From: G963704535 sp963704535
GTDB taxonomy: Bacteria; Chloroflexota; Chloroflexia; Chloroflexales; Roseiflexaceae
Direction: 5' to 3'
Assembly (NCBI GenBank): GCA_963704535.1
Contig: OY969916.1
Span: 1,364,001-1,428,000 of the forward strand
DNA length: 64,000 bases
The position numbers and the translations under genes were made by a program. Below the pieces are notes generated by a model. The model made no database searches and was not told the origin of the DNA. It saw only the letters and a list, made by a program, of their open reading frames with translations. This document shows positions 16,010 through 26,483 of this stretch, one piece after another. Numbering within the stretch: position 1 is the first letter of the stretch; the number at the start of each line of letters is the position of its first letter.

Positions 16010-19000
16010 TTACGCGGCCAGGGCTGCCATCTCCGCGCGGATCTGGGTGATGGCCGCGCTCTGCTGGGCCAGGGCAGTACGAACCTCGGTCATGTCGGCG
16101 CGGTACTGAGTGACCAGATCCTGCATCGCTTGCACCAGCATCGGGATGAGGTTTGTGGTCTGTAGGCCGAGGGTGCCGGTCTCATCGACCACCTGCACCA
16201 GCTCGGGTAAAACCTCCTGCACTTCCTGGGCGATGAAACCGATCTGATTCTTCTGGCCAGCGCCGATGTAGTCAAAAGTGACCGGCCGCAGCGCCATCAG
16301 TGCCTCAAGTTTGCTGTCCAGCGCCGCGATATTCTCCTTCAGCTTGCGGTCTGAGCCGTAGGTCCAGGCGGCAGCGCGTAGGAAGCCGGCGCCGTCGTCG
16401 CGCACCCACATGTTGTTGGTGTTGCCGCTGTCTCGCACGACCAGGCCGTAGGTTGACGATGTTGTGCCGGTGCCGTTGATAGTGAACCGCTGGTTGGTCA
16501 CGCGCGCCACGCCGATCCCGACATATTGACCGCCGTAGTCGGCTATTTGGCGCGAAGTACCATCGCTGCCGACCATTACGATCTGCATCGAGCCTTCTTC
16601 CTTGAACCGCAGGTAGCCCGCCCCGGTCCCTGTGTCCTCTCGGCCGCTCGAACCACCTGTCAGCGGCAGATAGTTGTATCCAAGGATGCCATTGCCGTAC
16701 GCAACACCCGGCTCGCCACTAAAGACGCCCATTTTCAGGTTCGACGTGCTCGTTTCCTTCGAGCCTGCCCAGTTCGATGCGAGACCACCCACGACGACGA
16801 GACCACCACCTGACAGAACCTGTAAGCGCTGCGCATTCGAGGTGTAGATATCAACTGTGCCTGCGTCTATCGCATTCAGTCGTAGGGCGCCGGTACCGCG
16901 ATGCTCCAGGGAACTCACTGCGTTTGCGCCGGTATTATTGCGAATGAGTCGCGTGCCGTAGTCGGTGTAGGTGGTGTCGCCTACGAGATCGAGGTTTGAA
17001 TAGCCGCTGCCGCTTCGGCCCGATCCGATCTCGACTGTGGCCGTGCCTGTTGATACGCCATAACCGGCGTGCAATGTGCTGCTGGCTCGGATCTCGCCCG
17101 TCCCCGCCCCGGTCGCCGAGCCGACATTGATACCGCCTGAGATCGTCGCATCGCCGATTGCGCTCAGGTTGCCGCCGCTGCTGATCTGAGCGACCTTCAC
17201 ATGCCCGCTGTCGATGCCCGGCCAGTAGGTTGTAAAGAACCAGCCATTACTGAAGGTGGCCGCCGGGTCGGTGCCGGCACCGATGTAGATCGCGTGTTGG
17301 ATATCCACGCCAGTTGGTCCGAGGGGACCACCAGAGGCCGATCGGCCGGTGGCCCGCAAGAGCAGTTGGCCATACTTCGAGGCCGCGCCCCAGCCGACCC
17401 CGTTGACCACATAGCCATAACTGGCCCCGGAGTTGTAGGAACCATTGACCGAGAGCGACGAGACGCCCGAGGTTTCCCAGCGCAGATCGGTCAGGCTGGT
17501 GTTGTCTGCCGCGAAGCGGATGCCATCGGCAGAAAACACGATCTTGCCGGTGGCGATATAAAACTTCCCGTCTGCCTTGCTCCACAGCACCTGATAAGTG
17601 CCGGTGCCGGCGGTGACGCTGTAGGTATCTGAGCCATTGTATCCAATGATGCCGCCGGCGGCAGCGCTCGAAAGCACGACCCGCGCGCCGCTGGTCGCGG
17701 TCTGGATCGTGGCGCCGGTGACAGTCCCGGCCGTGATGGAGCCGAGGTCTGCGGTCAGCGCTGATAGCTGGTTGACCACGAGCTGGTCGCCGAGGATGGT
17801 CATGCCTCTGATAATTTCGGCGTCCAGGTCGTCCACGGTCAGCCGGGATCTCGGGTAGCACTCGTCCAGCCGGTAGCTCGCCGACGTGTGCCGGTGATAG
17901 ACCGTCACGTAGCGACAATCGATCTCGCCCGGCAGCTCGGCGAAGCCGTAGGTCAGGGCTGAGAAAAGCGAGGTATTGGCCTGTGCGGTCAACTCGTCCA
18001 CGCGCTCGGTTAAGCTGTAGCCGTTGACTCCGCTGACGCCGGCGAACCACCGCCAGGTGATTCCATCCTCGCTGGTCGAGACATCGAAATTCGCGCTGCC
18101 GCTGCCGAGCTGGAGCGTAAGCCTCCGCACCAACTTGCGGTTGGCGCGCTCGATCTGCGTCCAGCGGTAGGCGCTCGCGCTGGCCGCGTAGGTGATGCCG
18201 GCCCCGGTCAGGCCGTCTTTCAGGATCGTCTTGTTGGTCGTGGTGGTGAAGTCCGTACCAATGCTGTCGGTGTAGATCGCCTCGGCCCGGTGCTCCGCAA
18301 TCGTCATGGCGTCCAGATACACAGCCGTGCTCAATGCGCCCTCGGCGCTGGACTGGCCCGAACACGTCGGTGACGACGACGCCCACCTGATAGTAGCCCT
18401 TGGCCATGGCTTTATGCAGGGCGGTGGTGCTGGTCATCTCGATCGTCTCGACCGTCGCCCCATCCCTGACAATTCGCACGCTGTAGCGCAGCCAGTCGGC
18501 CGCTGTGCTCGGCGTCACCGTGATGGACATGGCCGAGAAGGCGCCCAGCACGGTCGCGGTTGTGGCTGCTGGCGTGCCATTCGTCGCCGTCGCGGCACTG
18601 CTGGGGCTGACCTGGCCCAGCGCATCGTAGCCCACCAGACCCAGCGTCAACACCTGATCGGGCGTGTTGGAGTGCTCTGCCTTATTGGCGCCCAGTGTGT
18701 AGATGTACCGATTCCCGGCCACATCCCTGGCCACGCCGTCGATGGTCAACACCCAGCGCCGTATGACCGGGTCGGCGGTCCACGAGATCACACAGTCGGC
18801 GGCGGCGACACCGGCCGCCGCTGGGTCGCCGGCCCAGCTCGTGGTTAAGCCGGCCGGGGCGGTCGGTGCTGACTTGCTCGGTTGGCTGACGGGTACGGCT
18901 GCCGATGAGTAGATCCCGCCGTAGCTGCGTGACCGCAGTTCGATATACACGGCCGCGTCCAACACGGCAGGGCTTGACTGCGCCCGGCGCTGCTCGGAGA

Positions 19001-19601
19001 GTTGCCAGGCGTAGGTGCCGGTCGCGCTGTAGGCTTGGCTGTATTGCGTGCCCTTGCCGCTGTCGCTCCAGACCTTGATCTCGACATCCCGTAAGTTGTC
19101 GTTGGTGGCGTCGGTCCAGAAGATCAGCAGATCTCCCGTATCGGTCCAGGTCCAGCCCGCATCTTCGGGTTCGTCGGGCGGCACGGAGTCGATCTCGGTG
19201 GTGATGCTTTCCGCGCTGCACCAGGGGCCTTGAACGGTGCGATAGACGGCGGCGATCTCTACGTAGTAGAGGGTGCCGGGTGTCAGGCCTGGGATTTTGC
19301 AGCTCGGATATGGCACGTCAAAGCCGCCGGTATTGTCGGCAGGAAAGGCCGGATCGGTGCTCCACCGCACCGCGTAGCGCTGTGGCTCGGTGCCGGGCGG
19401 CTGGCTCCAGGTCGCGCTGATATTGGCGGTTGGCGTGACGGCGCTGCGCTCCAGCGCTGAGTCCAGCGCCAGGTCCTCGACGGTATCGGGCAATTGCGTG
19501 GCCGGGGATGCCAGATCGGGCGTGCTTTCGGCCACGCTGACGCCGAACTTGACCGCCGGTGGTTGGTCGATGTAGCGTTGTGGGCGGTATTTGCCGGTCA
19601 T
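16010..19601 (-). CDS. tail fibre/tip protein with S74 chaperone domain, one-base frameshift
   Basis: Read as one gene of about 1196 residues with one extra base in GGG near 18358. The start at 19601 overlaps the upstream stop (TAATG). The N-terminal two thirds contain fibronectin-type III-like repeats (PTANISATWSQPPGTEPQRY, DVEIKVWSDSG, PAGLTTSWAGD). After the shift the frame continues STAVYLDAMTIAEHRAEAI, then a repetitive fibre region and a C-terminal peptidase S74 domain (SDRKLKENIAAL, GFIAQEVQEVLPE), the self-cleaving chaperone that trimerises fibres. It probably binds the host surface. Confidence 0.8.
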
Positions 19602-21028
19602 TAGATCAGGTACTCCGATGCGTGTACAACGTCCTGGCCGAAAACAAAATACGACATGCCTGGGTAGAGGCCGGGCAGCGAGTCCAGATTCACGGTCACG
19701 CTCTCGTAGTTGTCGCCACCGATGATCTGCTGCTCGTCCATCCAGGCGTAGTCGTCGTAGTCCAGCACGCCCTCTTTGCTTTTCACGGTGGGAGCGCCCC
19801 AGCCGATCGACACCCCTTTGCCGTGGATCTCCGCGCGGTCGCCCAGGCGCCGGATGGTGAGCGGGTGCCGCCGGTTGAGCTTGGCGAGCTGGCCGTCGGT
19901 CTGCGCGTAGCGCCGCCTGGTCGCGTGGACCCGGTTCCACAGCTCGGGCCTGCCATCCAGCCGAGCTTTAATCGCCGTCAGCATGGTCCCCAGCGCGTTC
20001 CACTTGGTATTCAGGCTGGATGCGGTGGCGTTGGCTGCTCGCGCCAGCTCGGCTGGCGGAACAGTCACGCTGTAGCCGCTCGCGCCGGCCTGCGCCCGCA
20101 GCACGTTGACCGTGTAGCGGCTGTTGGTACCGGCGGCGGCTGATGGCTGGTTGCTGGAGTCGGTCACGACCGCCTTCAGCGCCACCTGCACGCGGGCGCC
20201 GGCGGTGTAGGCCGACAGGTCGATCGCCTCATCAATCGGGATGACATCGCCCAGGCCATAGGTCGAGCTGGTCACGATCGTGGTGCCGTTCAGGCCGACC
20301 GTATAATGCTCGGCTGTGTTATTGACCTGGACGTGGCCCTTGATCTTGAGCACTTCGCCGGCGTAGTTCCGTTGCACCGCGCCGTGCCAGAGCACATAGG
20401 TCTCGACCTTGTGCGTGGCTGGTGCCCAAATATGCGCCACGCTCGCGGGGATGGGGACGGCGTTCATGCGGGCAAAGAGGTACTCAGTGGCATCGATCAG
20501 GGCCTGGACGTAGGCCGAGCTGTAGACGCTGGCGAAGGTCAGGATCGTGGGCCAGGTCTGGGTCACAACCACCGGGGTGGCGTAGACATCCGTGACAATA
20601 AAAGTCGAGGTCTTGGTGTTGTTACCGAGCGTCCTGATCTCGATGTGAAGCACCGAGTTGACGGCGTAGCCGCTGCTAATGTCGATCGTCTCGGACCAAC
20701 TGGAGGTCGGTGTGATGGTCGCCTTATCCACGCCGTTGACGTAGACCTTGAGTTCCGCCGGGCCGGGGGAGCTCGCGGCGCCGGCCACCACCAGATCGGT
20801 CAGGCCGGCGCGGTAGCGGAGGCTGCCCCACCACAACCGAAAATCGCCGTCGGTGTGCAAATTAGCGGCGCCGGTGTCCGCGCCGGCCGTGCTGTCCATG
20901 CATGGGTGCTGGCGGAAGCTGATCCGGTCCAGAAAGATCGTGTTCTTGCGGATCTGGTTGTAGTCGGAGGCCGAGAGGATGAGGCCCACGTCGTCAACGA
21001 GGTCGGCCGGCTGGTCAAGCGTCAGCAT
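19601..21028 (-). CDS. tail-tip structural protein
   Basis: The ATG at 21028 lies one base after the upstream stop, giving 475 residues. The protein is rich in beta-strand patterns, with two carbohydrate-binding-like stretches (LKVYVNGVDKATITPTSSW and YTVGLNGTTIVTSSTYG). Its place between the baseplate hub-like gene and the fibre points to a tail-tip or upper baseplate component. No catalytic motif is seen. Confidence 0.6.
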   Translation of the reverse strand: MLTLDQPADLVDDVGLILSASDYNQIRKNTIFLDRISFRQHPCMDSTAGADTGAANLHTDGDFRLWWGSLRYRAGLTDLVVAGAASSPGPAELKVYVNGVDKATITPTSSWSETIDISSGYAVNSVLHIEIRTLGNNTKTSTFIVTDVYATPVVVTQTWPTILTFASVYSSAYVQALIDATEYLFARMNAVPIPASVAHIWAPATHKVETYVLWHGAVQRNYAGEVLKIKGHVQVNNTAEHYTVGLNGTTIVTSSTYGLGDVIPIDEAIDLSAYTAGARVQVALKAVVTDSSNQPSAAAGTNSRYTVNVLRAQAGASGYSVTVPPAELARAANATASSLNTKWNALGTMLTAIKARLDGRPELWNRVHATRRRYAQTDGQLAKLNRRHPLTIRRLGDRAEIHGKGVSIGWGAPTVKSKEGVLDYDDYAWMDEQQIIGGDNYESVTVNLDSLPGLYPGMSYFVFGQDVVHASEYLI

Positions 21029-21029
21029 G

Positions 21030-22529
21030 TCAGTACCCCACCTTGAGATTAGCGCCGGTGTAGTTGGTGGTGCCCACCAGATAGAATTCATCGGTCCTTG
21101 GCAGGCCACTCACCGGCACGAGGTCATAGGAGTACTCGCCGTTGGTGTCGTCCCGCCGCATCGCCACAATCAGGTGCGCCGCGTCCAACAGGCTCCACTC
21201 GGAGATCGTCAGATTGACCGTCTCTCCCTCGTAGCGATTGATATCAGGCGGGCAGCCGGTCAGCGTTCGCAGCGGCCGGTTGGCGCTGTGGAAAGCCAGA
21301 GTCATCTCGGCCAGGCGCAGCGCTTGGTTCTCCGTCTGCACGAGGGGATTCCCATCGGCTACTGAGCGCTCGACCGTCCCTGATCCGACCGTGATGCTGG
21401 CTGGCTCGCCGGCGGTGATCGGCTCGCCGCGCAAATTGACCCGGTGGATGATGAAGGGCCAGTCTGAGGTATTGGCGATGGTCAGCACGATCCGCTGCGC
21501 TGTCCATTCGATAGCGTGCGCGTAGCCATCAGTGGGGCTCTGCACCACCTCGGTGCCGTCGAAGTAGGTGATTTTGAAACAGGAGGCCGCGAGCTGTGTG
21601 TCGCTGCCGGGCGCGTACTCCAGGTCATACAGCGGCCAGCGCGGCAGCAGCTCATACTCGGTGGTCTTGCCGTTCTCGACCAGCCGCGGCTTGTCCTCCT
21701 CCACAACCGGCTGAACAGGCCGGAGCTGGCGCGGAGTGTACGAACAGGTGATCTTGGATGCGCGCTGGTCGGAGCTGGTCTGATAGGTGGCGTTGGTGAA
21801 CCATCCCGAGCTGGCGCCGTAGGTCGTGACGGCGCGGCTGAAGGTGAAGGTCGCCGAGCCGTTGGGGAAACTCAGCGGCTGCCGGTATGTGACCACGCCG
21901 TCGCGGGCGATGTAGAGCTGACCGCCGCTGGCCTGGCAGAGCTTCAACGCCTCGGCCCATCCGTCCTCGCCGGCCGCCCAGGTCCAATCTGGCGCGATGA
22001 TCGCCTGCTCGCAGGAGTAGTAAAACGTGGCGTCGGGGTAGTCTAAATCCTGCTCTGCGGGTCGGCCGCCGGCCATCCACAGAATCCAGTTGATCAGGCC
22101 AGCCCGGTAGCCAGGGGTGGCCGGGTTTTCGATGCTGGTAGCGGTCGTTTTCGTGGCGACGGGGCGGCGGTAGAAGGCTCTGGAGTGGGCGCGGGTCGTG
22201 CTGATCAGCGCTTTATAGCTCTCACACTCCAGCCGCCCCGTGTTCAGGTCGCCATCCTGCCGGCGTACCACACCAGCAAAAACCTGCTCGCTAGTGCCGC
22301 CCACAGTGTAGATAATGCGGATCGGCGTATCGTCGGGGATGCTCAGGGCCAGCGCGACCGGCAGCTCGACCGTTGCCCGCGCATCGCTGGAGTCACCGAA
22401 GGCCAGCGCGTTATCCTTGTTGCCGCTGGTTTCGTTCGCGACATCCACCGACAGCACCGAGGCGCTGATGTCGGTCCACACGCCCGCCGGCTTGACCCAA
22501 ACCTCAAAATCGACGGTATGGACGCTCAT
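21030..22529 (-). CDS. baseplate hub-like tail protein
   Basis: Start at ATG 22529, overlapping the upstream stop as ATGA; 499 residues. The N terminus (VWVKPAGVWTDISASVLSVD) and the segment RATVELPVALALSIPDDTPI, with strands and a long beta-rich C terminus, resemble hub/tail-tip proteins of siphophages that follow the tape measure and distal tail genes. Assignment rests on gene order and general pattern. Confidence 0.65.
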   Translation of the reverse strand: MSVHTVDFEVWVKPAGVWTDISASVLSVDVANETSGNKDNALAFGDSSDARATVELPVALALSIPDDTPIRIIYTVGGTSEQVFAGVVRRQDGDLNTGRLECESYKALISTTRAHSRAFYRRPVATKTTATSIENPATPGYRAGLINWILWMAGGRPAEQDLDYPDATFYYSCEQAIIAPDWTWAAGEDGWAEALKLCQASGGQLYIARDGVVTYRQPLSFPNGSATFTFSRAVTTYGASSGWFTNATYQTSSDQRASKITCSYTPRQLRPVQPVVEEDKPRLVENGKTTEYELLPRWPLYDLEYAPGSDTQLAASCFKITYFDGTEVVQSPTDGYAHAIEWTAQRIVLTIANTSDWPFIIHRVNLRGEPITAGEPASITVGSGTVERSVADGNPLVQTENQALRLAEMTLAFHSANRPLRTLTGCPPDINRYEGETVNLTISEWSLLDAAHLIVAMRRDDTNGEYSYDLVPVSGLPRTDEFYLVGTTNYTGANLKVGY

Positions 22530-22900
22530 GCCTGCCTCACCAGCAAGGTGACGCGGTAGTAGCACCTCCCGTCGGGCAGTTCGTCAGTCAGCTCCTCGCT
22601 ATAGTCCTCGTCCTCGCACTGCACCGTGTAGGTGCCGCCCAGCAATGTCACCGAGAAGGTGGTGGTCAGGTCGAAGATCGTTCGCACGGCGGCGCGCGTA
22701 ACCTCGGGGGCCTTGTCCCACTCCAGCAGCCAGTCCGATTTCGCGGCACGGTGGACGCGCGCCCGCTGGCCGTTCGGTCCCACCAGGGTCTTACCGACCT
22801 TGTACGGCTTGGGCGTGATTTTCTGCGGTGCTCGGCGGATGCTCTCGGCGTCGAAGATCGATCCGGCGAAGCTGGTGCTATTGAGGGTTGCTGCTGGCAT
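22526..22900 (-). CDS. distal tail-like protein
   Basis: A 124-residue protein directly after the tape measure gene (one base apart) and coupled by ATGA to the hub-like gene. In siphophages this slot usually encodes a distal tail or minor tail protein. The sequence (VTLLGGTYTVQCEDEDY) is beta-rich, as expected, but not diagnostic. Confidence 0.55.
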   Translation of the reverse strand: MPAATLNSTSFAGSIFDAESIRRAPQKITPKPYKVGKTLVGPNGQRARVHRAAKSDWLLEWDKAPEVTRAAVRTIFDLTTTFSVTLLGGTYTVQCEDEDYSEELTDELPDGRCYYRVTLLVRQA

Positions 22901-22901
22901 A

Positions 22902-25799
22902 TCAGTTTACGTTCCTGGGGATCGATTTGACGGCACTCTCGACCGCGCCGACGCGCCGCTCGACCGACTGGACCGCGCCGATCAGCGTGTCGAACTTGCC
23001 TACTTGCATCTGGGTCTGGGCCTCGACCGCACTGAGCAGCGCGGCATCGGCCACCGCCATCAGGCGCGCGGCGTCGCCGGCGGACGGGGCGACGGTCGGC
23101 GCAGCGGCCGGCGCGCTCGCGATCGGTGGGGTGACCACTGCGGTGGGGGCTGCTCCTGGCGCTGCGCCCGCTCCACGGTTGCCGTAGAGCGCGTTCTGCT
23201 TGGCCAGCAGCTCGTTGACATCGCCGATCGCCTTCTTCTCGCGCTCGGCGCCGGCGACCACGGCATCAGCTTTACGGCCAGCGGCCAGCGCGTTCTGCTC
23301 GTTGGCATCGGCGAACCGCTTCTGCTCCTCATCGATCGCCTTCTGCCTGTCGTTGACCAGGTCGTCCCCACGCCCCTCCAGGTCCTTCAGTTCCTCGCGC
23401 TGGGCATCCTTGCGAAGCTCCTCCAATTGCCGCAAACTCTCGGCCCGCCTGGTATCGCCCTCGCGCTCGGCCTCGGTGATCGCTTTGGCAGCCTCGATGT
23501 CCTGCTGAATCTGTTGCTGGCGAAGGGAGAGGCGCTCGGCGGCCAGCTTGTGCTGGCCGTCCTGGGCCAGCGCCTGGCTCTCGGCGAACGCCTGCTCATA
23601 GGCGGCGCTGTACGATTGCGCCTCGGACTCGCCAAGGTCCTTGGATGCGTTCGCGAGCGAGGCATAGAAGCTGTAGCGGCTCTGGCGCTTACTGACCTCG
23701 TTGGCCCGCTGCTGCTCCAGGCTGCGCTGCGCATGGTCGCGCTCGATCTTGAGCAGGTTGTCGAGGTGCTTGCGCTCGGCGTCCTCGGCTTTGGCCTGGT
23801 ACTGATCCTCGTTCTTGAGCAGCTTGTTGTTGAGCTGCTCCTGATCGGAGAGCTTGACCCCGCCGCCTCCACCCTTCTTGCGCCCACCCTGCTCCTGGAG
23901 CTGCAACAGCTCGGTCTGCTTACGGATATAGGCTTCTGTACCCGGAACCAGCCCTCCCAGTTCCTTCTTCAGGAGGGCGATCTTGGTTGCCGAGTTGCCC
24001 AGCGCGAAGTTCTGGTCGCGCTGGGCCTTGGCGGCCGCTAGCGCGACGGCATGCGCTTTCTGCTGCGCCTCGACGTATGCCTTGGTGTTCTCGATCTGCT
24101 GCTGGAACGGCGCCTTGATGCTATCGGCGACAGGCACCGCAATATCCGCATTGAACTGCGCAGCGGCGGCCTGGGCCACCATCAGACGGTAGTAGGCCGC
24201 AGTCGCCTGATCGACCAGGCTGGCTGAAGCGGCAAACCGAGCGGCCGCCTCTGCGCCGGCCTGGCCGTTGGCGAGCAGGGAGGCGGCGGCGCCACGCGCC
24301 TGAATATCAAGGTTTTGTTTGGCAATCGCGAGCGTTTGGGTATTCGCCTGGGTGATCAACGACTGAGTGGCGTCGTTCTCAAGCGTCTGGACGTACTGTG
24401 CCTGGGCGTCTCGCGCCTGCTGCGCGGCGTTGGCGGCTCCGATCATCGCCTGGGACTGATAGATACTTCCTGCGGCAGCCTGTTGTGCAGCGAGGGCCTG
24501 CGCGGCACTGGCCTTCGCTTGCTCAAAGGTCAGCGGGATGGCGCTTTGCGTCGCGCCAACCCCTCGCAGCAGCGCATCCACGAACCCCTGATAGGAGGTG
24601 CCGGCATTCGTGGCCGACTCAGCGCTCGCACCGAACATGAGCCACAGATCCCTGACGTTATTGTTCGCGAGTTGGGTGTCGGCCGAGAGAAGCTGAGTGG
24701 CGCGGGTGGTTGCGTCAACACGGGCCTCAAGAATGGCAAGTCCTGGCCCTTCGGCAAATTTGGCCTGGGCAAGTGCAAGTCGTTCCTGGGCGACCTTGAG
24801 ATCGTTCATGGCGCCGACCGCGCCCTTGGTTCGCGCCTCCAGCACCTCCATGCCCGCGCCGCTGCTCGCAAGGAACCGGCTGAGTACCTGGACCGCATCC
24901 GCGCCGGCCAGGATCTCCGCCTTCATGCGGTTGGCGTTGCCCGCGCTGATATTGAACAGCTCTTTGATGGTGGTGGTGTCGCCGCTCTGAAGCTCGCGAA
25001 GCGCCCGTGCGGCCTCCTCGATCGGCTTCTCCGGTGCGGTCGATTGCAGGCGCAGCAGGGTCGTGATGAGGTCGTCGGCCCCGCTGCGGGACTGGCGCAG
25101 CACCTGGACGCTGTTCTGCATGATCCCGGTGAGTTCGCCCTGCGTGAGCTTGTACCGCTCCGCGACGGCCTGTCCCTGAGCCCACGCGACCCCCATATCC
25201 CGCACGCCACGGAGTTGCAAGTTGATGCTGTTGGTTGAGGCGTCGATCTGCGTCTTGAGGTGGAACGCCCCGACGAACGAGTCGGCTATGCCTTTGAGGG
25301 CGGCGATTGAGGCCGTCGCGAGTGCAGCCGGGCCGACGATGCCGAGCAGGCCGCTCTTGGCCGCATCGCCGAACTGGCGGAACGCGCCCGCATTGCCCTG
25401 GATACTCGTGGTGGCCGCGTGGATACGAGCGGTCTGGGTCTGAACCGCGAGTTGGGCGCGCTGGCTGGCGCTGGTGTTCTCCCCTAACGCACTGTTGAGG
25501 ATCTTGAGCGCGCCGGCCTCATCCCCCTCAATCTGGGCCAGCCGCGCCCGCGCCTGCGCGAGTCTCAGCGACGCATCGGCCTGGCGCTGCAATCGCGCCG
25601 AGTCGTCGCCGGGCTGGCTTCCACCACCGCCCCCACCTCCACCACTGGGCGAGGGCAACCTGGGGGCGGGCAGCGGCTGACGGGACTGCCGATAGAGGGC
25701 GTCCAGCTCGCGCTTGATGCGGGCGACATCCTGGTCGAACCCACGCAGATCCAGGCGATAAATTGAATATGCCTGCCCGGCAAGCAACCCTTGCGACAT
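22902..25799 (-). CDS. tail tape measure protein
   Basis: A 965-residue, largely helical protein, Ala/Gln-rich with long coiled coils, as for tape measures that set tail length. A glycine run near residue 55 separates an N-terminal helix. A hydrophobic stretch (GLLGIVGPAALATASIAAL, about residues 165-185) is typical for the part that enters the host membrane. Gene order (chaperones, tape measure, distal tail, hub) supports the call. At the usual 1.5 angstrom per residue the tail would be about 140-150 nm. Confidence 0.88.
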   Translation of the reverse strand: MSQGLLAGQAYSIYRLDLRGFDQDVARIKRELDALYRQSRQPLPAPRLPSPSGGGGGGGGSQPGDDSARLQRQADASLRLAQARARLAQIEGDEAGALKILNSALGENTSASQRAQLAVQTQTARIHAATTSIQGNAGAFRQFGDAAKSGLLGIVGPAALATASIAALKGIADSFVGAFHLKTQIDASTNSINLQLRGVRDMGVAWAQGQAVAERYKLTQGELTGIMQNSVQVLRQSRSGADDLITTLLRLQSTAPEKPIEEAARALRELQSGDTTTIKELFNISAGNANRMKAEILAGADAVQVLSRFLASSGAGMEVLEARTKGAVGAMNDLKVAQERLALAQAKFAEGPGLAILEARVDATTRATQLLSADTQLANNNVRDLWLMFGASAESATNAGTSYQGFVDALLRGVGATQSAIPLTFEQAKASAAQALAAQQAAAGSIYQSQAMIGAANAAQQARDAQAQYVQTLENDATQSLITQANTQTLAIAKQNLDIQARGAAASLLANGQAGAEAAARFAASASLVDQATAAYYRLMVAQAAAAQFNADIAVPVADSIKAPFQQQIENTKAYVEAQQKAHAVALAAAKAQRDQNFALGNSATKIALLKKELGGLVPGTEAYIRKQTELLQLQEQGGRKKGGGGGVKLSDQEQLNNKLLKNEDQYQAKAEDAERKHLDNLLKIERDHAQRSLEQQRANEVSKRQSRYSFYASLANASKDLGESEAQSYSAAYEQAFAESQALAQDGQHKLAAERLSLRQQQIQQDIEAAKAITEAEREGDTRRAESLRQLEELRKDAQREELKDLEGRGDDLVNDRQKAIDEEQKRFADANEQNALAAGRKADAVVAGAEREKKAIGDVNELLAKQNALYGNRGAGAAPGAAPTAVVTPPIASAPAAAPTVAPSAGDAARLMAVADAALLSAVEAQTQMQVGKFDTLIGAVQSVERRVGAVESAVKSIPRNVN

Positions 25800-25803
25800 G
25801 GTC

Positions 25804-26079
25804 TCAGCCTTGTAGAGCGGTGTCTTTCTTCTCTGGGTCCCGATTGAGGCCAGCCATCAGCACGACATGGTCGATCTGCCAGGCGCGGTAGGGGTCGGTC
25901 TCGCCGACGAGCGCGCTGGGCCGCTGGCTATAGGTCGTCGCCAGCAGGTGCAGCAGGCGTAGGCCCTTGAGCGTCCGCACTTCCGGCAAGGATGCCGGCG
26001 ATGAGCTGGAGTTCGTCGCTACGGGACTGAGTGGACGGGGCCTTGAAAAAAAAACGATTGTAGATGGCCCACACATCAC
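25804..26079 (-). CDS. frameshifted C-terminal part of tail assembly chaperone
   Basis: This frame overlaps the end of the gene at 25928-26380 and has no good start of its own. Its downstream part, LLATTYSQRPSALVGETDPY, then a tryptophan helix, resembles the T part of gpG/gpGT-type chaperones (RPSxLxG..DPY.AW). It is probably reached from the upstream frame by a +1 or -2 shift at or after the T9 tract (A9 at 26046-26054 on the plus strand). A sequence error in that homopolymer is the alternative. Confidence 0.6.
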   Translation of the reverse strand: MMCGPSTIVFFSRPRPLSPVATNSSSSPASLPEVRTLKGLRLLHLLATTYSQRPSALVGETDPYRAWQIDHVVLMAGLNRDPEKKDTALQG

Positions 26080-26380
26080 CGAAGGTCAGGTCGCCTGGCC
26101 CGAGCTCGCCCTCGCCAGGGTCGCCCACCAGCTTCAGCGGTGGGCTGGCGATGCAGAGCGCGGCCACTTCGTAGAGGCCCAGGAAATACTCTTTCAAGGC
26201 CGCGAAGCGCTGGAGCAGTCCCTGCTCGGACAGCGCGCCGCTGCCCTCCAGCAGACGCAACACACTGGCCATCTGGGCATTGGGCACCTGGCCGATCCGG
26301 GATAGGATCTCGTACATATTCGGCATCCGCAGCTCGACCTCTTGGCCGGAGCTGAGGGTGAAGGTTTCTTTGAGCGCCAT
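25928..26380 (-). CDS. tail assembly chaperone, gpG-like
   Basis: A 150-residue protein between the major tail protein and tape measure genes, the usual place of tail assembly chaperones. The N terminus (MALKETFTLSSGQEVELRMP, then PNMYEILSRIG) matches such proteins. The codons CGT TTT TTT TTC lie in a T9 tract, a natural slip site that leads to the overlapping frame ending at 25804. Confidence 0.72.
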   Translation of the reverse strand: MALKETFTLSSGQEVELRMPNMYEILSRIGQVPNAQMASVLRLLEGSGALSEQGLLQRFAALKEYFLGLYEVAALCIASPPLKLVGDPGEGELGPGDLTFGDVWAIYNRFFFKAPSTQSRSDELQLIAGILAGSADAQGPTPAAPAGDDL

Positions 26381-26483
26381 AGCGGCGGTTCTCCTCGTTG
26401 CAATGATGGAAGATGGGTGGGAGAAAGGTGCTTCATGCCTCCAAACGAGTTGAAGGCATGGAGCAACCTGCGAACTCAGGGTC

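Noticed and set aside
22632..24041. 469-codon plus-strand ORF opposite the tape measure gene
   Set aside because: It is the antisense shadow of a GC-rich coding region. Leu/Gly-rich without domain pattern, no ribosome binding site, and the minus-strand gene fits its place perfectly.
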